Source of the DNA: Eubacterium sp.
GTDB lineage: Bacteria; Bacillota; Clostridia; Oscillospirales; Acutalibacteraceae
DNA: 6,240 nucleotides
Reading direction: 5' to 3'
Assembly: GCA_024696725.1 (NCBI GenBank)
Contig: JAILGO010000139.1
Location: 1 to 6,240 of the forward strand
The notes under the pieces were generated by a model. It did no database searches, had not been told where the DNA came from, and worked only from the letters and a program-made list of their open reading frames with translations. Of the stretch, positions 1-4,583 are shown one piece after another (within the stretch, counting starts at the first letter, position 1; every line of letters begins with the position of its first letter). Both the position numbers and the translations under genes were made by a program.

Positions 1-1031
1 AGCCTTACGGCGTTAAGGCTGTCTTTTAGGCAGGCGCCCTTCTTTATTTTTTTAAGCGTTTCATCGCTTCCGCTTTCAAAGCCGATTGCAAGCATAAAGC
101 AGCCCGCCAGCTTCAGCTTCGTACAAAGCACCTGCGACAGCGTGTTAGTGCGCGAATTCACGGTGAAGGAAATATTACCGTACAGCGGAGAATTAATAAT
201 TCTGTCGCAGAGCTCTATTGCCCAGTCCTCGTTAATCGTAAAGGTGTCCGCTTTAAAGAAAAAGCTCTTTATTCCGCGCTTATAATAACACTCCTCAATT
301 TCCGCAAACACGTTTTCAACGCTCCTGAAGCGCACCCTTCTTCCCGATACAATCGGCGTAAGGCAATAGATACAGGACGACGGACATCCGATAGAGGTCT
401 GAATCGTCGCCATCGGCTCGCCCGTGTCAGGGCGCTGATAAAGCGCGTTGTTCATTAAGTCTCTCGCGGGGAACGGAAGGGAGTCCAAATCCGCGTCCCA
501 GCAGTTAAAGGCTGTCTTTTTAAGCTCGCCGTTTTCACGGTATATTATTCCCGGTATGTCCTCCGGCTTTCCGCTTCCCTTAAGCAGATATTCAATAAGC
601 GGCAGAATAACAAAATTCGATTCGCCGCCAATCATTACGTCAACGTTATCAAGTTTCAGCCTGTTCAGCGTATCCCGGTCCGCGTCAAAAAAAATCGCGC
701 CCTTAAGGATAACGCGGCAATCGTAACATTCCTTTATTGCGTTGATGAATTCAATATCGTCATATATGGTCGCGTTTGTAATACTTACAAAAACCGCGTC
801 GGGCTTAAACTCTCTGACGTCGTTCATTACGACGTTGCGCGTTTTATGCTCGGTCTGATAGTCCTTTAAAAAAACCTCGTAGCCGTTGTTTCTCAGTATC
901 GCCGCCGCGTAGCCCAAATCGTTACAGGCGTGAATCGTCGCCGTAGCGGAGTCGTCAATATTGCACTGCGCCCTGTCCTCACCGCGCTGATACAGCTTTC
1001 CCGGCGGATAAATCAGCATTACTCTGTTCAT
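1..1031 (-). CDS. Cobalamin-binding radical SAM protein (3' end beyond window)
   Basis: The first 343 codons of a longer gene are visible. They start at the ATG at 1029-1031, preceded by a GGTGAG ribosome-binding site at 1035-1040. Residues 1-150 look like a B12-binding Rossmann domain: an N-terminal MLIYPP strand, then the 'lGYAAAILRNNGYEV' helix-strand and a GGES turn near 135-138. I see no DxHxxG motif, as is common in radical SAM-linked B12 domains. Residues 205 onward are the radical SAM core, with the [4Fe-4S]-binding CX3CX2C motif at C216, C220 and C223 (GCPSSCIYC) and a glycine-rich GFESGS motif at 317-322. Family members use S-adenosylmethionine and cobalamin for radical methylation or ring and skeleton rearrangement; the substrate is not predictable here. 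The gene starts 14 bases after the nucleotidyltransferase stop, so the two are probably one operon. The family is clear, the specific reaction unknown. Confidence 0.9.
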   Translation of the reverse strand, partial: MNRVMLIYPPGKLYQRGEDRAQCNIDDSATATIHACNDLGYAAAILRNNGYEVFLKDYQTEHKTRNVVMNDVREFKPDAVFVSITNATIYDDIEFINAIKECYDCRVILKGAIFFDADRDTLNRLKLDNVDVMIGGESNFVILPLIEYLLKGSGKPEDIPGIIYRENGELKKTAFNCWDADLDSLPFPARDLMNNALYQRPDTGEPMATIQTSIGCPSSCIYCLTPIVSGRRVRFRSVENVFAEIEECYYKRGIKSFFFKADTFTINEDWAIELCDRIINSPLYGNISFTVNSRTNTLSQVLCTKLKLAGCFMLAIGFESGSDETLKKIKKGACLKDSLNAVR

Positions 1032-1045
1032 CGTCTCACCGCTTT

Positions 1046-1762
1046 CTATATCTGTGCGAAAAGCTCGGCGTTTGCGCGCTCGGCGTCAGCGGCGGTATTG
1101 ATGTTGTATTCCCTTTTCGCTACCTCTGCCGTAACGCCCTTTAAGCCGCGTTCAATAAGGAGATTGATATAATCGCACAAATCGCAGGGAACGTTCTTTC
1201 CCTCGTCATAGCTCTCTTTAAGTATGGCTATGCACTCGCGGCTGAAGACGCAGAAGCCCGTGCCTTTAAGATTGTTGTTTACAACGCTCGGCTTTTCGGT
1301 ACAGTGCGTAATACCGCCGTCCTCATTAAGCGCAACCGAGTAATTACCCTTAATCTCTTCCGCGTCGTTTTCGTAAGTAATGCCGCAGACGAAATCGGCG
1401 TCGCCGAGCTTAACCGTTTCAGCTTTGCTGTCAACAAAAATCTCGTCGCTGAGCTGAAGCACGGTATCGCCGTCAATACTCTCAAGCGCCGCGGCAATCG
1501 CGTTTACAAGTCCTATCGGCTGTTCCTGTACAGCGTAACAAACCGGTACGCCCTTATACTGCGTTCCGATTTCCTTTTCAATTCTCGCCCTGTGTTTTCC
1601 GACAACAACAATAATCCTGTCAACCTTAAGGTTGAAAAGATTCTCAAGCGAATATTCAATTAAACGTTTACCCGCAATCTCTATGAGCGGCTTACAGACG
1701 TCGCTGCCGAAGCTTCCCGTGAGCCTGCTTCCGCTGCCTGCGGCTAATACAAGTCCAACCAT
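1046..1762 (-). CDS. Nucleotidyltransferase of the NTP_transferase family (sugar- or polyol-phosphate type)
   Basis: This is a 238-residue protein with a single Rossmann-like nucleotidyltransferase domain, the usual size for small enzymes that join a nucleoside triphosphate to a sugar or alcohol phosphate and release pyrophosphate. Visible motifs are the NTP-binding loop LAAGSGSRL at 6-14, KPL at 24-26, QEQPIGLVNAI at 79-89 (the family's Q..P.GT..A region), LSDEIF at 104-109 with D106 the likely metal ligand, EKP at 156-158, GTGFCVF at 167-173 and the C-terminal YNINTAADAERAN at 219-231, which resembles the N-NTPEDL ending of MobA/IspD-like relatives. There is no left-handed beta-helix or acyltransferase extension. 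The start is fixed by the NTP-binding loop lying only five residues in; its ribosome site (AAGAG at 1773-1777) is weak, in a U-rich leader. It is first in a unit with the radical SAM gene downstream. The nucleotide and acceptor cannot be assigned; cytidylyl- or thymidylyltransferase are both possible. Confidence 0.88.
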   Translation of the reverse strand: MVGLVLAAGSGSRLTGSFGSDVCKPLIEIAGKRLIEYSLENLFNLKVDRIIVVVGKHRARIEKEIGTQYKGVPVCYAVQEQPIGLVNAIAAALESIDGDTVLQLSDEIFVDSKAETVKLGDADFVCGITYENDAEEIKGNYSVALNEDGGITHCTEKPSVVNNNLKGTGFCVFSRECIAILKESYDEGKNVPCDLCDYINLLIERGLKGVTAEVAKREYNINTAADAERANAELFAQI

Positions 1763-1799
1763 AAAAAATATACTCTTAAATAAAAAATTTGTAACTTAT

Positions 1800-1828
1800 A
1801 TAATAACAAATTATCATTTTTTTGTCAA
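1800..1828 (-). promoter_or_regulatory. Sigma-A type promoter for the nucleotidyltransferase/radical SAM unit
   Basis: On the minus strand a perfect -35 box TTGACA (1823-1828) is followed by a 17-bp spacer and the -10 box TATTAT (1800-1805). Transcription would begin near 1793, giving an AU-rich leader of about 30 bases before the start codon at 1762. It lies directly after the terminator of the upstream ligase gene, so this unit has its own start. Confidence 0.85.
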
Positions 1829-1842
1829 CAGCAGCCATAACC

Positions 1843-1872
1843 GAAAAACGCCCCGAGTCACAGCTCGGGGCG
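1843..1872 (-). terminator. Intrinsic terminator of the acyl-CoA ligase gene
   Basis: A perfect 9-bp stem, CGCCCCGAG (1849-1857) with CTCGGGGCG (1864-1872), encloses a 6-base loop. On the minus strand it is followed by five U residues (1848-1844). It begins 5 bases past the ligase stop codon. The other side of the stem has no T run, so it should work only in the minus direction. Confidence 0.92.
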
Positions 1873-1877
1873 CGGGA

Positions 1878-3629
1878 TTATTTACTTTCCTCTTCCTGCT
1901 TTTTAAGCTTCGCTTCCTCTTCCTCCTCAAGTTGTCTGTAAGCAACCTTTCCTACGAGCGTTTTCGGAAGCTCGGTGCGGAACTCAATCTCTCTCGGCAT
2001 AGCGTGCTTTGAGATATTCTTGCGGCAGTGCTCAAGGATTTCCTCCCTGATTTTGTCGCTCGGCTCAACGCCCGGACGAAGCACAACGAAAGCCTTTACC
2101 TTATGCATTTTGTACGGGTCGGGAACGCCGATAGCGCACGAAAGAAGCACGTCGGGGTGAGCGTCGATAGTGTTTTCGACCTGTGACGGATATACGTTGA
2201 AGCCCGATACGACGATAAGTCTCTTGAGCCTCTGCTTGTAATAGATAAAGCCGTCCTCGTCCATAGTGCCGAGGTCGCCCGTGTGGAGCCATACGTTTCC
2301 GTCCGCGTGGCGGCGAAGCGTTGAAGCCGTTTCCGCAGCGTTGTCAAGATAGCCCTTCATAACGGTAGGACCGCAGATACAGATTTCTCCCTCCGTTCCG
2401 TAGGGAACCTCCGTGTCGTTCTTCGGGTCGACAATCTGATAATAAATGTCGGGGAACGGGATACCTATACTTCCCTCGCGGAAATAGTCGAACGGCGTAA
2501 GGCACGAAGCCGTAACGCATTCGGTGGTGCCGTAGCCCTCTCTTATCTGTACGCCCGACTTATGCTCCTTAAGGAAAGCGTCGACCTTCTTTTTAAGCTC
2601 GACGGAAAGCGAGTCGCCTCCGCAGAAAACTCCGCGCAAGAACGACAGGTCCGCGTCTTTAAAGCCGTCGGAACGAAGCAGCGCCTCGAAAAGCGTCGGA
2701 ACGCCGACGATAACGTTCGGCTTATACTTAAGCACGTCCTTTGCGTAGGTCTTAATTGTAAACTGCGGAATAAGGATACAGGTTGCGCCGGCGGTAAGCG
2801 CCGTATGTATTCCGACTCCTAAGCCGAAGCCGTGGAAAAGCGGCATTACCGAGAACATACGCAGCTTGTGCATAGGAAAGCCTGCGCCCGCCTGAACCTC
2901 GTAACCGAGAGCGTTCATATTCATATTTGTAAGCTCTATACCCTTTGATACGCCCGTTGTTCCGCCGCTGAAAAGTATAACCGCGGTCTCGTCCTTCGAC
3001 GGAAAGCCTTCGGGGAGCTCCTTAACCTTCCTTGCGCCGGAGACGAAATCGCTCCAGCTGACAACGTCCTTGTTGTCTGCGGGAAGCGGAGCCGGCTTTT
3101 CCTTGACCGTCAGCGGATAAAGCATATTAAGCGGGAAGGGGAGCGCGTCCTTGATTCGCGCAACGATAACCTTTACGGGATAATCTACGCCCTCAAGAGC
3201 TCTCAGCACCTTTTCGTAGAACATATCAAGAACGACTATCGCCTTGCTGTTTGAATTCGTAACGTAAAAATTTATTTCGCCCTCTGCGGAAAGAGGATGA
3301 ATCATAGCCGGAACGGCGCCGATTCTGTTAAGCGCGTAAAAGGCGTCTATTCCCTGAGGCGCGTTGGGCATACAGATAGTTACCTTGTCTCCCGCGTTGA
3401 TTCCGATAGCCTTGAAAGCCTTCGCTACGGTGTCAACGCTTTTAAAGAATTCCGTGTAAGAGGTCTTTTTTCCCTGGAACACGTACGCGGTGTTTTTATA
3501 TCCGCCGTTGTCGTTAAGATTATTGTCACAGGCATATTTTATCGCCTCATACATTGAGCCCTGCGGATATTCAAGCGTCTCGGGTATATTGCCGAAAAAC
3601 TTCAGCCAGGGCGCGTTAGGTTTATTCAT
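1878..3629 (-). CDS. Acyl-CoA ligase / AMP-forming synthetase (ANL superfamily)
   Basis: This 583-residue enzyme is full length for the family. Such enzymes activate a carboxylic acid with ATP to an acyl-adenylate and then transfer it to CoA or another thiol. Visible signatures are the phosphate-binding loop SGGTTGVSKG (221-230), the adenine-binding motif GYGTTE (365-370), HTGD (449-452, with D452 expected to hold the ribose), the hinge region QRLKRLIVVSGFNVYP (466-481) and the C-terminal catalytic lysine K561 in LPKTLVGK. The overall layout resembles bacterial long- or medium-chain fatty acid ligases. No signal peptide or membrane segment is evident, so it should be cytoplasmic. A Glu/Lys-rich tail (567-583) follows the catalytic domain. 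The start is supported by a GGGGAAGA ribosome site at 3633-3640. It is transcribed alone, with its own promoter and terminator. Chain-length preference, and whether CoA is the true acceptor, are not determinable here. Confidence 0.92.
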   Translation of the reverse strand: MNKPNAPWLKFFGNIPETLEYPQGSMYEAIKYACDNNLNDNGGYKNTAYVFQGKKTSYTEFFKSVDTVAKAFKAIGINAGDKVTICMPNAPQGIDAFYALNRIGAVPAMIHPLSAEGEINFYVTNSNSKAIVVLDMFYEKVLRALEGVDYPVKVIVARIKDALPFPLNMLYPLTVKEKPAPLPADNKDVVSWSDFVSGARKVKELPEGFPSKDETAVILFSGGTTGVSKGIELTNMNMNALGYEVQAGAGFPMHKLRMFSVMPLFHGFGLGVGIHTALTAGATCILIPQFTIKTYAKDVLKYKPNVIVGVPTLFEALLRSDGFKDADLSFLRGVFCGGDSLSVELKKKVDAFLKEHKSGVQIREGYGTTECVTASCLTPFDYFREGSIGIPFPDIYYQIVDPKNDTEVPYGTEGEICICGPTVMKGYLDNAAETASTLRRHADGNVWLHTGDLGTMDEDGFIYYKQRLKRLIVVSGFNVYPSQVENTIDAHPDVLLSCAIGVPDPYKMHKVKAFVVLRPGVEPSDKIREEILEHCRKNISKHAMPREIEFRTELPKTLVGKVAYRQLEEEEEAKLKKQEEESK

Positions 3630-3660
3630 AAGTCTTCCCCTTTGCTCTTATTTCCGTTAT

Positions 3661-3689
3661 ATTATACATAAACAAAACAACAAAACAAA
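3661..3689 (-). promoter_or_regulatory. Putative promoter of the acyl-CoA ligase gene
   Basis: On the minus strand a perfect -10 box TATAAT lies at 3661-3666. The -35 region, about 16-17 bp upstream at 3683-3689, is only weakly matched (TTGTTT). Transcription would start near 3654, leaving about 25 bases before the ATG. The poor -35 box would fit activator dependence or modest expression, but that is inference. Confidence 0.6.
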
Positions 3690-3696
3690 CATTTGT
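3685..3696. promoter_or_regulatory. Short inverted repeat in the divergent spacer, possible operator
   Basis: The sequence ACAAACATTTGT has 5-bp arms (ACAAA and TTTGT) around a 2-base centre and overlaps the -35 region of the ligase promoter. The arms are short and AT-rich, so chance occurrence is quite possible. No regulator gene lies in the window to pair it with. Confidence 0.25.
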
Positions 3697-3746
3697 CTAA
3701 TAAGTTTATATTTATTTTATAATTTGCCGAAAATGTTATAAAGCTA

Positions 3747-3777
3747 TTGAAATAATCCGCTTTTGTGGTAATATAAT
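3747..3777 (+). promoter_or_regulatory. Putative promoter of the YjdF-like membrane protein gene
   Basis: A -35 like TTGAAA (3747-3752) precedes two overlapping -10 candidates: TAATAT at 3769-3774 (16-bp spacer) and the perfect TATAAT at 3772-3777 (19-bp spacer, longer than ideal). Transcription would start near 3782, about 20 bases before the start codon. A second perfect TATAAT at 3718-3723, with TTGTCT at 3693-3698, could be an upstream alternative, also with a 19-bp spacer. Confidence 0.6.
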
Positions 3778-3802
3778 GTTATCAACTTTCAGAGGTTAAA
3801 TT

Positions 3803-4489
3803 ATGACGTATAAAGTAAAAAAAGACCCGATAGATAAAATACCTAAGGGTCAGTTCATATTCTGGATTATCGTACGAATAGCCATGATATGCTGCGCGAC
3901 GTATTCGTTTGTTCACGGCGATTTGGTAATGGGCTTTGAGAGCGTTTTCGTTTTTATCTTCTCACACCTTTGGGATATGTTTCAGGTTCTCGGTAACGGC
4001 TCGTTTATTGAGGACGTTCCCCCGATTGCCCAGACGGCGCTGAATTTCATTATTCTTATGGGCATTCTCTTCGGCTCATATCTCGGCTGGTTCGATAAAA
4101 TAAGCTGGTACGACGAGGTTATGCACTGCTTTACGGGTATCGTATGCGCCGTTTTCGCCTACGATTTTTCTAACGTGATACAGAAGGATAAGGGTAACTG
4201 CGCGGTTACGGTTTCGGCGATGTTTGCGCTTATGTTCGCCTGTACTATCGCGGTCGGCTGGGAGTTCTATGAGTTCATTATGGACACGGTTCACGGAACA
4301 AATCTTCAGCTCGCGAAGGAGGGCGCCGAAACCGCAATGTACGACCTTGCTAAGTTCCGCGGCGAATACGGCTATCTCGGTCTTGTCGACAGTATGACGG
4401 ATATGATGCTCAACGTGACGGGCGGCATAATCGGTATGGTCGGTATGATTATTTACCGAAAGAAGCACCCCTTTGAACATAAAAAGTAA
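3803..4489 (+). CDS. Polytopic membrane protein, YjdF/DUF2238-like
   Basis: This 228-residue protein has about six hydrophobic segments: roughly 18-36, 42-58, 78-96, 106-124, 134-157 and 200-218. It has a charged N-terminus and a lysine/histidine-rich C-terminal tail. Polar residues are conserved-looking and sit in or beside the membrane segments: YDEVMH (D104, E105, H108), WEFYEF (E154, E157) and DSMTDMMLN (D196, D200, N204). This pattern and the length recall the YjdF (DUF2238) family of inner-membrane proteins, and more distantly VanZ-like proteins, which also end in a D..D...N..G helix. No biochemical function is established for that family as far as I know, so none is claimed. The start has a good AGAGG ribosome site at 3791-3795, 7 bases upstream. 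The gene stands alone: divergent from the ligase and closed by a terminator immediately after. The family call is from memory of motifs and is moderate. Confidence 0.75.
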   Translation: MTYKVKKDPIDKIPKGQFIFWIIVRIAMICCATYSFVHGDLVMGFESVFVFIFSHLWDMFQVLGNGSFIEDVPPIAQTALNFIILMGILFGSYLGWFDKISWYDEVMHCFTGIVCAVFAYDFSNVIQKDKGNCAVTVSAMFALMFACTIAVGWEFYEFIMDTVHGTNLQLAKEGAETAMYDLAKFRGEYGYLGLVDSMTDMMLNVTGGIIGMVGMIIYRKKHPFEHKK

Positions 4490-4494
4490 TTCTG

Positions 4495-4519
4495 CGGGAG
4501 GCGGCGCCTCCCGTTTTTT
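4495..4519 (+). terminator. Intrinsic terminator after the membrane protein gene
   Basis: An 8-bp GC-rich stem, CGGGAGGC (4495-4502) with GCCTCCCG (4506-4513), has a 3-base loop and is followed by six T residues (4514-4519). It begins 5 bases after the TAA stop and separates the membrane protein gene from the surface protein gene. Confidence 0.93.
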
Positions 4520-4528
4520 GCTCGACTT

Positions 4529-4545
4529 TTCGTTTACAAAACGAA
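4529..4545. promoter_or_regulatory. Inverted repeat over the -35 box, candidate operator
   Basis: The sequence TTCGTTTACAAAACGAA is a perfect inverted repeat with 7-bp arms and a 3-base centre. It covers the -35 box (4533-4538) of the surface protein promoter, where a bound repressor would block RNA polymerase. It is not a terminator, since it lacks a following T run and is AT-rich. The regulator is unknown and not encoded in the window. Confidence 0.4.
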
Positions 4546-4561
4546 CGTTATGTGATATTAT
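4533..4561 (+). promoter_or_regulatory. Strong extended -10 promoter of the repeat surface protein
   Basis: The -35 box TTTACA (4533-4538) is followed by a 17-bp spacer and the -10 box TATTAT (4556-4561), preceded by an extended -10 TGA (4553-4555). The start would fall near 4568, directly before the ribosome site GAAAGGA (4569-4575), so the leader is very short, about 16 bases. Confidence 0.82.
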
Positions 4562-4583
4562 AAAAAAAGAAAGGACTGATAAT

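Noticed and set aside
448..726. Plus-strand open frame of 92 codons inside the radical SAM gene
   Set aside because: It lies wholly antisense to a gene with clear B12 and radical SAM motifs and encodes no recognisable domain.
930..1172. Plus-strand open frame of 80 codons across the radical SAM/nucleotidyltransferase junction
   Set aside because: It is antisense to two well-supported genes and has no recognisable motif.
1849..1872. Hairpin considered as a bidirectional terminator or riboswitch element
   Set aside because: Only the minus-strand side has a T run, and it sits just past a stop codon, so a one-way terminator explains it fully.
1279..2012. Several open frames (1279-1497 minus, 1304-1663 plus, 1632-2012 plus)
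   Set aside because: They overlap the nucleotidyltransferase and the ligase end in other frames. The 1632-2012 frame also runs through a terminator and a promoter. The translations are low-complexity and rich in basic residues.
1975..3557. Open frames in other frames of the ligase gene (1975-2160, 2096-2347, 2101-2292, 2562-2822, 3297-3557)
   Set aside because: All lie inside the ligase, whose complete motif set fixes the real frame.
3490..3741. Plus-strand 83-codon frame crossing the ligase start and divergent spacer
   Set aside because: It covers the ligase promoter and 5' end in antisense, and its product has no recognisable features.
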